Shown: positions 24,542-39,504, numbered from the stretch's first letter. The stretch: 64,000 bases of DNA from Rhinopithecus roxellana (GCF_007565055.1 NC_044553.1:37525916-37589915), one strand, 5' to 3'. The notes: generated by a model from the sequence alone, not told the origin. Numbers and translations: made by a program.

Positions 24542-24588
24542 TGTCAACCAACATAATCCAGTGTGTATGTGGATTATGTTAGTTGACA
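24542..24588. repeat. Inverted repeat: 19-base arms, 9-base loop
   Basis: Arms 24542-24560 and 24570-24588 pair with a single mismatch around loop gtgtgtatg. The right arm runs straight into a (TA)n tract. Confidence 0.9.
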
Positions 24589-24627
24589 TATATATATATA
24601 TATACATATACACACACACATACACAT
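24586..24627. repeat. (TA)n(CA)n microsatellite
   Basis: Alternating TA units followed by CA units, interrupted by ATAC. Confidence 0.9.
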
Positions 24628-25078
24628 TCCCCAAATTTAAAAACCAGTTTGGAGATTTTTCCCACGCAGAGAAAATCAGAAAATTGGCAACACTCTGCCC
24701 CATTTCCTCATGGCAACAATTTAAACAGGCCATGAGCCGTCCACATGGAGACTGGACCTTGAAACAGCAGCTAGTGTTTTGAGCTCTAAGCTAACACTTT
24801 GGACTTTCAGTCATGTTTTCTTTCCCCAAACAAATAGAAAAGTTTTATTTCAAAGAGGAAAAGGGTGCAACAGCTGCAACATACATAAAACCTATTTAGT
24901 TTTACTTGGGAGTGGGAATCAGGAAACCTGGGTTCTGTTTTTGACTTAGTTTGGATAAAGAAGGGTAGTTAAGTTGTCCTTATGTCTCTTACCAAGTAGA
25001 GAAAATACTGCTGTAGTTCACAGAAATTTTGGGGAGTTTTAGATTCTACGGAAAACAGAAATGCTATTTGTAACTTAG
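24628..25078. other. Unassigned intergenic DNA
   Basis: I see no gene, RNA or identifiable repeat here. Confidence 0.5.
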
Positions 25079-25362
25079 ATTTTTTTTTTTTTTTTTGGAG
25101 GAGTCTCGCTCTGTTGCCCAGGCTGGAGTGCAGTGGCATGATCTAACCTCCACCTTCTGGGTTCAATCGATTCACCTGCCTCAGCCTCCTGAGTAGCTGG
25201 GATTACAGATGCGCGCCACCATGCCCAGCTAATGTTTGTATTTTTAGTAGAGAGGTTTTACCATTTTGGCCAGGCTGGTCTCAAACTCCTGACCTCAAGT
25301 GATCTGCCCACCTTGGCTTCCCAAAGTGCTGGGATTACAGGCATGAGCCACCGCACCCAGCC
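25079..25362 (-). mobile_element. Alu (AluS-like)
   Basis: Antisense Alu with a small deletion after 'ggcatgatct'. It abuts a left-monomer copy. Confidence 0.9.
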
Positions 25363-25507
25363 TAATTTTTAAATTTTTTTTTGTAGAGATGGGGGTCTCC
25401 CTTTGTTGCTCAAGCTGTCTCTGTCTCTGTCTCTTGGGATCAAGGGATCCTCCTGCCTCAGCCTCCCAAAGTGCTGGGATTACAGGCCTGGGCCACTGAA
25501 ACTGGCC
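25363..25507 (-). mobile_element. Alu left monomer (FLAM-like)
   Basis: Single Alu monomer in antisense, carrying a local 'ctgtct' triplication (about 25415-25432). Confidence 0.8.
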
Positions 25508-25534
25508 TTCATTACAAATTCATTGAACACACTT

Positions 25535-25980
<446 letters not shown>

Positions 25981-26145
25981 GGCACACACTTTCACTTAAA
26001 AGCGTCTACTAGATCTTGCTGGCCAGATTTCCCATCCCTAAGACACCTGGAGTGTTCCTGAGGACTTAGTGACTACTGCCTAAAGCTCCACCCAAATCAA
26101 TTTTACGTTTACAGGTAACCGGAGCATCCAATCACCTTTCTCTAA

Positions 26146-26505
<360 letters not shown>

Positions 26506-26871
26506 TAGACGGGGACTTTTAAATGACATTAAAAATTGTACATAAAATATGTTTTAGGATAATACCTGTTTGACCAAAGAAAGGCTTGGCTTCAGAGAAC
26601 GTTAAGACAGAAATAGAGGGGCGTTAAATCCCCTTTTAAGTTTCTTCTAATTTCCAATCTGAGGAGGAAAATAATGTAGTAAAGGGACGCAAGAGCAACC
26701 TCGCTTCTTCCACAAGCCCAGGATGCGAAGCGAACCTGGGCCGCTCGGCTACCGCCCGGTTGCAACCCGGAAATGCAGGGTGCAGGGCGGGCGGTAAGGG
26801 ACCGGCCGCCGGTGCTCATGCGGCTCAGAGAAATCCCGCCCTTGCCGCCGCCGCCCACCCATAATGTCCTC

Positions 26872-26904
26872 CTCGCCCCTCCCTCGCCCCTCCCTCGCCC
26901 CGCC
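26872..26904. repeat. Three 11-base C-rich tandem units (possible minus-strand G4)
   Basis: ctcgcccctcc, ctcgcccctcc and ctcgccccgcc in direct succession. The runs of three to four C's give the minus strand a G-quadruplex-capable pattern. Confidence 0.85.
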
Positions 26905-26949
26905 GCTGGGCCCTCACCGAAAGGGGGAGAGCGGTGGAAGAGAAAAGTC

Positions 26950-27145
26950 AAGGGAGCGCACGCGAAGCCCAGCCCCTACCGTGACGTCTGGAGACGCGAC
27001 GCGTCGCCTCGCAATGCAAATCGGGAAAAGGGGATGAGCTGGGCTGGCTTCCGTCCTGACGGCTAAGGCTAATTCTCCCTCGAGTTCTTGGGAGATGGGC
27101 GTTTTGCAAGAAGGCTGGCGTTAGTGAAGCGCGCCGGGCGTCACG
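26950..27145 (+). other. USP8: USP8 exon 1 (non-coding; 5' end unknown)
   Basis: The 3' limit is set by a consensus donor, cg|gtgagt, at 27145|27146. The next coding exon has its acceptor far downstream at 41796, and USP8 has a non-coding first exon in the CpG island. The given start is only a plausible transcription-start zone. A weaker donor-like 'aag|gtagaa' occurs at about 27281 and could serve a longer exon. Confidence 0.7.
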
Positions 27146-27804
27146 GTGAGTGCGGGTCTTGGGCCCTGGCACCTGTCCTCTGGGAAGTCGTCCGCTGTGA
27201 ACCCCCTCTCCTTCCACCAGCTGCTGGTCACCCGGGAGACGAGCCGTGTCCGCGGAGAGGAGTGGGACAACTCCGAAAGGTAGAACCGGCTTGTGGAGAG
27301 GAAGGGCCCAACCTTGAGTCTTTTACGCCACCCATCTAGGATTGCCAAGCGAGTTTCGTGCGGTTTTTCGGTTTTAAAAGGTGGCTTTGACTATTCTTTC
27401 CTTCTCTTGGACACTTATACCCGACTTTGACCTCTTCCCTCTTGCTTCCGGTTTTTTGTTTTTGTTTTTGTGTGTGTGTTTTTTTAATTCTCTGCAATCT
27501 GCCTACATTCCCAGGCCTTACTACAGCTCCTGAAACTGTTTCCCAGTTTCTCCTCTTCCCTAGTCACACTTCATTTTAGTGCAATTGGAGTTTAAAGACC
27601 CTATAAGCTTATCAGAGTTAAAACTATGACTGCCTCAAATAGAAGCTTTTTTTTTTTTTTCCCCCTAAAAAGTGCCTTCCAACCTAGAGTTGTGGAACAA
27701 GTTAATTTCACCGCCACTCCACCTTGGAAATTATCAGAATCCTTGCTTGCAGCGATGTGCATCTATATAGAAAGCTGCAGACCACCCTCCTGGGTTTATT
27801 TCTT

Positions 27805-27880
27805 GCCTCCAGTTCATTCTGTGACCTTGAACAAGTCACTTAATCACTAACAAAATATTTACCTGACACAGAGGTGTTGC
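27805..27880 (+). mobile_element. MIR fragment
   Basis: 'ctgtgaccttgaacaagtca' followed by 'cttaatcact' is the MIR core in sense orientation. Confidence 0.7.
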
Positions 27881-28316
27881 AGAGCCTAAGGAATTTAGTA
27901 TTTAAGAGACCTGAGGGTTTCAGATGAAAGGGATTTATATCTAAAGGATATTACCTTTTCTGAATCTGTGAAGCATCCTTAGTTTTGTAAATATCTTGCT
28001 GCAGCCATTAAAAATGCCAAGTGGTTATTTGTTAAGGAAGTGTTCCTGTTTTAGGCTTGCTCTTCTGCGGCTTTGCCATGTAAGCAGATTTTGCATTTCA
28101 GCCGATTCTGTTTAAGATTCGTTGGTGAATGTCATTCATGATGGATTTGGGTAGTTTCTCCTTACAACATATCCCTGGACCATTAAGCATATCTGGAAGG
28201 TGATATCGGTTGTGTTATGTCTTTATCATGCCGATACGGCTGCCTTGAAATAGGTATTCCTTTTCTTGTGACACATTGGATGCATCTTTAATATTAGTGA
28301 AGACCCTGTAGTAGTA

Positions 28317-28337
28317 AAAAAAAAAAAAAAAAAAAAA
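28317..28337. repeat. Poly-A tract
   Basis: A pure adenine run of about 20 bases in otherwise unique intron DNA. No SINE body adjoins it. Confidence 0.85.
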
Positions 28338-28506
28338 CCTGTCATTAATGAAATTTTGCACATAGGCATGCATTTTTTTTAGATAACAATGTATAAGAAA
28401 AACTAACAAAAATGTTTTACAGGTGACTTTTTTAGCATTTCATTTTTTAATATATTTGCTTGGACTTTATTAATCATTATGGGCATTTGTTTATTAATGT
28501 GGACGT

Positions 28507-28810
<304 letters not shown>

Positions 28811-29035
28811 GTGGACGTAATGAAAAATAATCAGAATGACTTTTGAGTAAGACAGTTGGAAAATAAAACCAGTACATTAAATTTTTTTCATAAGTCTAGC
28901 ATTATACTTTATTATGAACTTTTCTACATGAAAATGCACTCATATTTACGAAAGTGAAAGGAAAAAAAAGTCTTCAAGTATGTGTTGCTAATAAAATTAG
29001 AAATAATTAAGGAAATATTTTAAAAATACCTTGTT

Positions 29036-29560
29036 ATTGTCCCAGTTACCTATTGCTGCGTAACAAATCACTCCAAAACACAGTGGCTTAAAACTATAAT
29101 TTAGTATCTCTCCTGTTTCTCTAGCCTGCCTGTACTTAGCTAAGTGGTTTTCACCTACAGTTTAATGCGTTTGTATTCAGATAAGCAGCTGAATTTGGAG
29201 TCATCCGAGAGCTCAGCTGGTCTGGACATCCTAAATGGCTAATTCATGTGAAGGCAGTTGATGTTGGCTAGGAGTTCAGCTGGAAATGTCAACCGGAATG
29301 CCCACACATAGCCTCTTCACGTGACTTGAAATTCTGACTTGAACAGTATGGCGGTTAGGTTCCAAGAATACATGTTTGAGGAGACAGGAAGTAGAAGCTG
29401 CCTGTCTCCCAAAAAGCCTGAACCCAGAAATAGGCACAACATTATTTCCAACATACTCTGTTGGTTAGAGCAGTCAGACCAGCATCCAACCCTCACCTTT
29501 GAAGGGAAAAATGTCAAAGAATTTGTGGCCATGCTTTGCCGACTGTAATTTTGATGACAA
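29036..29560 (+). mobile_element. MaLR LTR (MLT1-like)
   Basis: 'cagttacctattgctgcgta', 'acacagtggcttaaaact', 'ggagtcatccgagagctcag', 'aagtagaagctgcctgtctc' and 'gtcaaagaatttgtggccat' occur in the order seen in MLT1-class LTRs. The family call is from memory. Confidence 0.65.
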
Positions 29561-29600
29561 AGTTGTATTGGACTCTTGTTTGCATTTATATAGCAGATGA

Positions 29601-29916
<316 letters not shown>

Positions 29917-30004
29917 ATTTCCAATTTCTTTAACCATAATGCATTATGTTTTAATGGCATGTTACAGTTTTCAAAACATGTTTTTGTATATTTTTTCACT
30001 TGAT

Positions 30005-30145
30005 ACCTATGGTCACCCTATAGAAGCAGACAAATCATTCCTGTTTCATTTTGCAGATGAAAGTAAACTGAAGAGCGGTGGTGGTCATGTTGGGAGTGAT
30101 TTATGGAATTTGTTGAAAGTCATATGATTAATAAATGGAAAGTAA
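30005..30145 (-). mobile_element. MIR fragment
   Basis: Antisense MIR core: 'gtttcattttgcagatgaaa' then 'gtcatatgattaataaatgg'. Confidence 0.7.
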
Positions 30146-30237
30146 GGCCTGCAACAGTTCCATAATATTAAATTTATTAGTACTGAATGATGAAATATTA
30201 AACTTATTTAGAATTCTACATTTATAGCCATACTAAT

Positions 30238-30553
30238 TTTTTTTCTTCTTCTTTTTTTTTTTTTTTTGGAAACGGCATCTTGCTCTGTCTCCCAAGCTGG
30301 AGTTCAGTGATGTGTTCTCGGCTCACTGCAGTGTCCGCCTCCTGGGTTCAAGCAATTCTGCTTCAGCGTCCCGAGTAGCTGGGACTATAGGCACCCACCA
30401 CCACACCCGGCTAATTTTTGTATTTTAGTAGAGATAGGGTTTTGCCATTTGGCCAGGCTGGTCTTGAATTCCTGACCTCAGGTGATCTGCCCACCTCAGG
30501 TGATCAGCCTCCCAAAGTTCTGGGATTATAGCCATGAGCCATCACATATGGCC
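30238..30553 (-). mobile_element. Alu, first of a tandem antisense pair
   Basis: Diverged antisense Alu with a local duplication of 'cacctcaggtgatc' (about 30476-30506). Confidence 0.9.
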
Positions 30554-30861
30554 CTTTTTTTTTTTTTTTTTTTTTAAATTGAGACAAGGTCCTGCTCTGT
30601 CGCCCAGGCTGGATGCAGTGGCACGATCTCGTCTGACTGCACCCTCCGTCTCACGAGTTCAAGCAATTCTCCTGCCTCAGCCTCCCAAGTAGCTGGGACC
30701 ATAGGCACACGCCGCCATGCCCGGCTAATGTTTTTTGTTTTAGTAGAGATGGGGTTTCACTGTGTTGCCCAGGCTGTTCGTGAACTTCTGAGCTCAGGCA
30801 ATCCGCCTACCTCGGCCTCCCAAAGTGCTGGGATTACAGGCTTGAGCCACCGCGCCCGGCC
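30554..30861 (-). mobile_element. Alu, second of a tandem antisense pair
   Basis: Begins with its T tail immediately after the preceding Alu's head. Confidence 0.9.
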
Positions 30862-30881
30862 CAATTTAGTTTTTAATAATA

Positions 30882-31619
30882 CAGCAGTCTTCCCCTTATC
30901 TGCAGGGGATATGTTTCAAGACCTCCAGTGAATGCCTGAAACCACAGATAGTACTGAACCCTATATATACTATGTTTTCCCTATAAAGACATTTTTATGG
31001 TAAAGTTTAACTTATAAATTAGAAGCAAGAGATTAACAACAATAACTAATAATACAATAGAAAAATTACAATATAGTGTAATAAAAGTTATGCCCTGTGG
31101 CCATAACTTGTACAGCTTGAGGTGTGACAGCAAAACCAACACAAATTTCTTTTTCCATCTTCACAATTTTGCAGAAAAAAAGATCTTTCCGTAGATCTTA
31201 GCAACGTCAGCATGAGTTGTTTTTTTTTTTTTTTTTCTCTTATTGAGTTGAGAACTTTCACCTTTTCGCTTAAAGCAGTTTACAGCTTCTCTTTGGCATA
31301 TGTGAATCTGTGCTCTTACACTTTGGAGCCATTATTAAGTAAAATGAGGGTTACTTGAACACAAGAGCTGTAATACTGCTATAGTCAGTCTGGTAACTGA
31401 GACGGCCACTTAGCGATTAACAGGCAGGTAGCATCTACAGTGTGGATACACGACAAAGGGATGATTCATGTCACAGGCTGGGCGAAGTGAGGTGGTGCAC
31501 AATTTAAAACTTATGAATTGTTTATTTCTGGAATTTTTTATTTAATATTCTTGGACTGTGGTTGACTGCAAGTAGCAGAAACCATGGAAAGTGAAACCGT
31601 GGATAAAGGGGGACTACTG
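30882..31619 (-). mobile_element. Tigger (pogo-like) DNA transposon
   Basis: Terminal inverted repeats: cagcagtcttccccttat at the left and ggataaagggggactactg at the right. On the minus strand a remnant of the transposase start is visible (reverse complement of 'tttggagccattatt', reading M-A-P-K) within a deleted, frame-broken reading frame. Too short to encode an active transposase. Confidence 0.85.
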
Positions 31620-31907
31620 CACTAAATTCTGAAACACCAATAATCATGTGAACCTACATGTCTTTTTAATAGTGTGAAATGAAATAATTACACATTATAA
31701 TACCAATTTCAAAACAAAAAAAGTTGTGGGCATAAGAATCCTGGAGGTGTTATTTTAATTTCTCAGTTACAGAATTTTAAAAATGAAAATGATTTTTTAA
31801 AATTTTGGTAGGTTGAATGATTTAAGATGCTGATTTCAGCTGGAAACAAATTGTTGCCTTCATATTATTTTGTTGCTTCTAGCAACATGTTTATATTCAT
31901 TCTTATA

Positions 31908-32262
31908 TTGATGATTCCCAGTCTTGACTGAATGTTAGAATTCATTTGGGAAGCTTTTTAAAAATACCTGTATGGGCGAGGCAAGGTCAGCTCATGCCTG
32001 TAATCCCAGCACTTTGGGAGACCTGAGACAGGAGGATCCCTTGAGCCCAAGAACTTGAGACTGGCCTGGACAACATAGTGAGACTCTGTCTTTATTTTGT
32101 TTAATATCTAAATAAGAAAATAAATAAATAAATACCTGTGTGTATGTCTCAAATCCCTAAAGATTCTGATTTAATTATTTAGGAGTGGAATCTGAGCATC
32201 AATTTTTTTTTTAAGTTCTCTAGGTAACTGATTCTAACATACAGCTGGGATTGAGAACTATG
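31908..32262. mobile_element. hAT-Charlie MITE (MER5-group-like), split by an Alu monomer
   Basis: 'gattcccagtcttgactgaa', 'gggaagctttttaaaaatac', then beyond the insert 'aaagattctgatttaatt' and 'gctgggattgagaacta'. Imperfect inverted termini suit a small Charlie-group element. Confidence 0.65.
31972..32129 (+). mobile_element. Alu left monomer (FLAM-like)
   Basis: Single sense monomer with an (AAAT)n tail and a perfect 10-base duplication (aaatacctgt; 31962-31971, 32130-32139). Confidence 0.85.
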
Positions 32263-32668
32263 TTTTTGGTACATGTTGAGTGTGATCTGGCTCCCTACTT
32301 AACAATTTTGCATCAGTTAAAAAAATTAAGCAATGAGGGAGAAGACAAAATAAATGGATTAAAGTTATAAATGTAGATACCTATTCTGGAAAACAGTTAC
32401 CCTTTTATTAGTTTCTGGTAATGGTCCTTAATAAAATGAACAGACATTGGCCTGGTTTGCTAAGTGCCTATATCACAGCACTAAGCCATACTTTACTTTG
32501 TTACCATTATGTACTTATCTTTCATTTTAAGAGGGAGAAACTTTATTAAGAGGTGTATTTTTTTAGTATCCCCTGTATCACAACACTGCACCTTGTGTAT
32601 AGTAGGTTTCTATTGTTTACCTAACTGAAGCCAGTTTAGACAGTCACTCTTTACAACTAGGACTAGTT

Positions 32669-32799
32669 CAGCTCCTTGGGAGACTGAGAAAAGAGAATCA
32701 CTTGAACCTGGGAGGCAGAGGTTGTGCTGAGCTGAGATCGTGCCACTGTACTCCAGCCTGGACGGCAGAGTGAGAGTTCATCTCAAAAAAAAAAAAAAG
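32669..32799 (+). mobile_element. 5'-truncated Alu (right arm only)
   Basis: Starts in the right arm ('cagctccttgggagactgag'). Its 14-base duplication with one mismatch (aactag[g]actagtt; 32655-32668, 32800-32813) shows truncation at the time of insertion. Confidence 0.9.
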
Positions 32800-33000
32800 A
32801 ACTAGGTCTAGTTTATTCTTCTATTCTCATGGCATTCTAAGAACTTTGTAAAGGTTTCTTGGAATACTCTATTCTCTCTTTCTTTGATTTCCATGTTATA
32901 CTTTCCTGGTTTTCCATCATTCTTATGACCCCTGCTTCCTTTTCTGACCTATTCCCCCTTTAGATTCCCCCTATTCTGGGCCCTTTAAGTTAACTTTTCA

Positions 33001-33309
<309 letters not shown>

Positions 33310-33385
33310 TCATTTCCTTAGTGATTCATCCTCCTGATTTTAGTTACTAGTGTAAGTAATGTCTGTGTTTTAAAAACTATTATAG

Positions 33386-33660
<275 letters not shown>

Positions 33661-33864
33661 TAATTTTGGTGTCAATACTTATCTTCCAAAACAATAGGGA
33701 TTATCAAAATCAATTTTGATGCCTTATTAGTTGATAAACAGATTTAATATCTGTCTGCTCTCACATAGAACTGATTTATAGTTAATATTTACATTTTTAG
33801 ATGTTCCTTTAGCATACACTCAACATTTTCCGCATTGAATTACCTACTTTGCTGTAAACCAAAT

Positions 33865-34093
33865 GGTTCTTATTGGGGGTAATTTTGCCTTCCAGGACAC
33901 ATTTAGCAATGACTGTAGACAGTTTTGGTTGTTACAACTGGAAAGGAAGGATGATAGTAAACTGGCATCTAGTGGGTAGAGGCTAGGGATGCTGCTAAAC
34001 GTCCTTCAGTGCACACGGCACAGAGCAGCCTCTTACAACAAATGTTTATCTGGTCCAAAATGTGAGTGATGGCAAGGTCAAGAAACACTGCTG
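33865..34093 (-). mobile_element. MER20 (hAT-Charlie MITE)
   Basis: 'gggggtaattttgccttcca', 'gttttggttgttacaactgg', 'ggcatctagtgggtagaggc' and the terminus 'caagaaacactg' match MER20 in reverse orientation. Confidence 0.9.
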
Positions 34094-34165
34094 TAAACTG
34101 ATCAGTTTTAAACTGCAGTATTCATTTTTTTGTTAATAGCACTACTGCTCTTAATATTTTGCAGG

Positions 34166-34171
<6 letters not shown>

Positions 34172-34212
<41 letters not shown>
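34172..34212. repeat. (TG)n microsatellite, about 20 units
   Basis: A pure TG run of about 41 bases in intron 1, likely length-polymorphic. Confidence 0.97.
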
Positions 34213-34214
<2 letters not shown>

Positions 34215-34671
34215 GCAAGAGAAAATACTGTTTCAATCAACCAGTTACCAAAGCATGTTTCCACCATTTTGTGTTCTTTTCTGCAGTGACCTTCTAGTTA
34301 CTCTTTTCCATAGTATCATTCCCTTGTTCTCATCTCCTTTCAATCTTACTTACATATCCCTAATTTGACCATCTTGAGATACTATTTCTCCCATCAAGAA
34401 CTGGCTTTTATTGCCTGCTGAATCAAATATAAAGAATTCTAGATGGCTTCAAAATTTTCCAGAATGTGACTCCATCTCCTACATAATATAATTTAGTTAT
34501 TCTTGTTAGTCAACATTTATTTTTGTTTCTTTTAGTTAAATTCAGCTGACAGGGAGAAGCATTTATTAAAGTGGTAACTATGTCAGGACTACTGAGATAG
34601 GTGCCAGGGATTCAAAGACATGTCAACATTTTCCCTCTATCCAGTTGATTATTTCCCAATAACTTCTGTAA

Positions 34672-34996
<325 letters not shown>

Positions 34997-35248
34997 AGAT
35001 GTCCTCCTTTCTTACCCTGTTCTTAGCTAAATTCTATCCTCAAGGCCAGTTTCACTCTGCCTCATCACATCAGTCATGAGCACTGCATGTGTGTGAGGAT
35101 TTTAAAGCCTTATAGTATTGTCTGTTGGTCCCATTGCTATATTTAAGGAATGATATAGATCACAAACATTATAGGATTCACATGAAGAAACAAATTCCAA
35201 GAGCTGGGACCATAAAGGATGGAAGAGATGGAACTTAAGTTTGTTTCT

Positions 35249-35480
35249 TTTGTAGCTGGGACCTCAGGTGTGCGCCACTATGCCCAGCTAATTTTTTAAT
35301 TTTTTGTAAAATTTTTTGTCTCACTTTGTTGGCCACCCACCATCTCTCCCTATCTCTGCTCTTTAGGCAGCAGCAATACTCAACATAAATATCTGTTCTT
35401 GAACTCCTGGGCTCAAGCAGTCCTCCCACCTCAACCTCCCAGAGTGTTGGGATTATAGCTGTGAGGCACCATGCCCAGTC
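35249..35480 (-). mobile_element. Old Alu with a foreign internal block
   Basis: Antisense AluJ-like sequence in which about 35332-35398 is not Alu. The Alu text stops after 'cactttgttggcc' and resumes at 'ttgaactcctgggctc'. Confidence 0.75.
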
Positions 35481-35980
35481 AGTGCACTGCTTTTTGCATG
35501 GAGAAAGTCTTGCTACTACTGTAAAATGGTCAATGTGCTTAACTGATCTACATTCTGTCACAAACTTCTTATTTTATCACAAACTGATAACAAACAGTTC
35601 CCTAATCAGCACTGGTCATTGGACCATACTTGGAGTTACATTGCAGTAGTGTGCGACTTCCATACTTTTTTAAAATTGTCACCTATATTAAGAAATACAT
35701 TTTACATTTTCATCCAGTGTTACATTATATACACATGTACACAACTGAAACAATTTTATGAAACAGTACCTAACCTTACTATGTGTGACATAGTCTGATG
35801 TTCACTATTTTTTTTATGCTGATCATGACGTTCTAATGGATTTTAAAAACACTGCCCTCAAACATTTAGCATAGTGCTAGAGACATAGTAGTTGCTCAGA
35901 AAATACCATACATTTTAGCAGTGATTAAATCTTGAGAGGGTTGAACCTTCTTAATACTTGAGGATTACTTTAAAATGTTA

Positions 35981-36292
<312 letters not shown>

Positions 36293-36778
36293 TCAATACT
36301 TAGTTGTTTGTGGCACATTACATAGAATGAGTGTAGAGTGGATTGTGAGATTTAAGACAGCAAGAAGATACTTACGTTGAGTATTGTTGCTGCCTAAGGG
36401 CAGAAATAGGGAGAGATGGTGGGTGGCCAACAAAGACAACTTTTGCTTTCCTTTCGATGTTGCCAGAGACCTTGGGAGTTGCTGGTGTGAAGTCCTGCTT
36501 AAAATCAGGACCAGTTTGAATGACTGCAAACCTCAATTTTCACTTTTTGCCTTTTAGTCTTCACTTTGTGGTTCCAGTCATCTAATCCCTACTCTTTCTC
36601 TTAGAAAGGAGCAGAAGGATGTCAGAGAAAGAACATTTTCTCTTTATTAACTCATTTTCAACACTTGGGTTTCACTTTTGGAGCACTGCTGTTTGACTAA
36701 GGCTGAAGTTCTTTATCTTTGTCAGGTTTACACATCTTAAGAATTTTTATTTTTTGTTGTTTTTTTTTTGCATGTTAA

Positions 36779-37433
<655 letters not shown>

Positions 37434-37739
37434 ACGTAAGATAATTTTAATGTGTTGTATGTTATGGTTTGTCCTAGATCTAAACAAATAAATTCTGCAA
37501 ATTATTTGACTTCTGTGGTTAATGAACACTTCTGTGTAAGTATCAGTGGGTTTGCTGTTGCTGCTGCTCTTTTATTTTTTTTAAACGATTGCAGCCAAAA
37601 TAAGGAAATTGAGTTCATTCAGTCATTCTAGTCTAATATATTTTATGTCTGTCCATAGATTTCTTTAATGGCAAAATGCAGCAGAATGACTTATCAAAAA
37701 TGTAACATGTTAAATTCACATAGATTTAGGTTGGATACA

Positions 37740-38045
37740 CAGTCAGCCTTCTGTATCCGTGAATTCTAACAATGGCAGATTGGAAATATTTTTAAAAAAT
37801 AATTGCATCTGTACTGAACCATGTACAGAGTTTTTTCTTGTCATTATTCCCTAACCAATACAATATAACTGTTTATATAACATTTACATTGTATTAGGTA
37901 TTATAAGTAATCTTGAGATGATTTAAAGTAAGGTTATATGCAAATCTTATACCATTTTATATCAGGGATTTGAACATCTGCAGATTTTTGGTACTTGTGG
38001 GAAAAGTCCTGGAACCACTCTCCTACAGATACTGAGGAATTATAT
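37740..38045. mobile_element. Tigger/MER2-type MITE
   Basis: Left terminus cagtcagccttctgtatcc and internal 'catctgtactgaaccatgta', 'tattataagtaatcttgaga' and 'ttgaacatctgcag' follow the MER2 group of non-autonomous Tigger elements. The right terminus is decayed. Confidence 0.8.
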
Positions 38046-38339
38046 GTTTTGATTTCTCACTTGATTAGGGGAAAATACCCTTTACCTTCTGTTTGACTTC
38101 TGCAGAAATGTGTGTGACTGTAGAGGCTCAAATAGCATATTAAAACAATGCTGAAAGTATTTTTAACACTAGGCATCATTAAATGACTGTATAACTTACA
38201 TGATTTTGTTAATAAAAATAGAAACAACTATGGGTTTTTAATGGACTTTAGACATTATCAGAGAAGATTGTTACTTATTTGAACTGTTTCCAAAAATCAA
38301 ATGGAAGATTTGGGACAGAAAAGGAAGCTTTTAAAAAGT

Positions 38340-38920
38340 ACAGTCTTTCTCCTAGAAACCCTTGCTAAAATCTTTGATGACATCGTAATCTTATCCCTGG
38401 ACTTTCCTTCCTTGTGTCTAATCATTTGCCAAGTCCTGTCATTCTACCTTTGCAGTGTCTCTTGTATCTGCTTCCTCTATTCCATCTCTACTGCCCTAGT
38501 TCTAACCTTCATCATCTTTCCCTGGGATCATTATAATTAGATAACTAGTCTTTTCCCCATCTAGTTTGTCACCGCCTAACTTTATACTCTTCTTAGTTTC
38601 AATCACTTACCTCCCTACTTCAGAGCCCTGCTATCTTTAGAAGACAAAGTAAATGCTTTAGTAACATTCAAGCCTTCCGTTACCTGTTCCAAGTCTATTT
38701 TTTTTCCCCACTGCCTTGTTGATCCTTGTTCATTCTGTGTAGTGGCTAATTCCTAAAGATGTTCTTTACTTTCTTTTCTTCATCCTGCTCTTCATCTCTT
38801 TGAAAAACCTTCCCCCACCAAGACTCATATCAAATATTGTCTCTTTGATGATGACTTCCAAGATCCTTCTAGTCATACTTAATCTTCTCTCTTGATTTTT
38901 CTTATACTGTAATATTTGTA
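38340..38920 (+). mobile_element. Probable L2 LINE fragment
   Basis: 'gccaagtcctgtcattcta', 'ccatctctactgccctagtt' and 'ttcagagccctgctatcttt' resemble the same L2 region as 7680-8700, but strongly diverged. Confidence 0.55.
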
Positions 38921-39003
38921 ACTCTATAGTTTCATACCATACTATGTTGTATTACTACTGCTTACAACTTTCTCTTCCACGTTAGTTTTTTAAACTTTGT
39001 TGG

Positions 39004-39178
39004 TTTTTTTGTTTTGTTTTTAGACGGAGTCTCACTCTGTTGCTCAGGCTGGAGTGCAGTGGCACAATCTTGGCTCACTGCCACCTCCACCTCCCATGTT
39101 CAAGTTGAGTTTCCTGCTTCAGCCTCTCGAGTAGCTGGGATTATAGGTGCCTGACAGCATCCCCAGTTAATTTTTTTT
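39004..39178 (-). mobile_element. Alu right-arm fragment
   Basis: Only the right arm of an antisense Alu, broken at the A-rich linker where the next Alu begins. Confidence 0.85.

Positions 39179-39504
<326 letters not shown>

Larger units (their letters stand above)
26506..27145 (+). promoter_or_regulatory. USP8: USP8 CpG-rich promoter region
   Basis: The only long GC- and CpG-rich stretch in the window, rising from about 26680 and peaking at 26800-27010. No TATA box is seen at a sensible place. Sequence-level candidates are ETS core CCGGAA (26767-26772), GC box CCCGCCC (26835-26841), NRF1-like GCGCACGCG (26956-26964), CRE TGACGT (26982-26987) and octamer ATGCAAAT (27014-27021). A 12-base palindrome gcgacgcgtcgc lies at 26996-27007. 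The splice donor at 27146 anchors the + strand reading. Such promoters usually start at several dispersed sites, and I cannot fix one from sequence. Confidence 0.8.

Noticed and set aside
26592..26951. 119-codon antisense frame across the CpG island as a divergent gene
   Set aside because: Composition follows GC skew only, with no recognisable protein or splice sites. An antisense non-coding RNA from the island cannot be ruled in or out from sequence.
29036..29560. Exon-like open frame 29339-29548 (+)
   Set aside because: The sequence belongs to an MLT1-type LTR, and no acceptor/donor pair is convincing.
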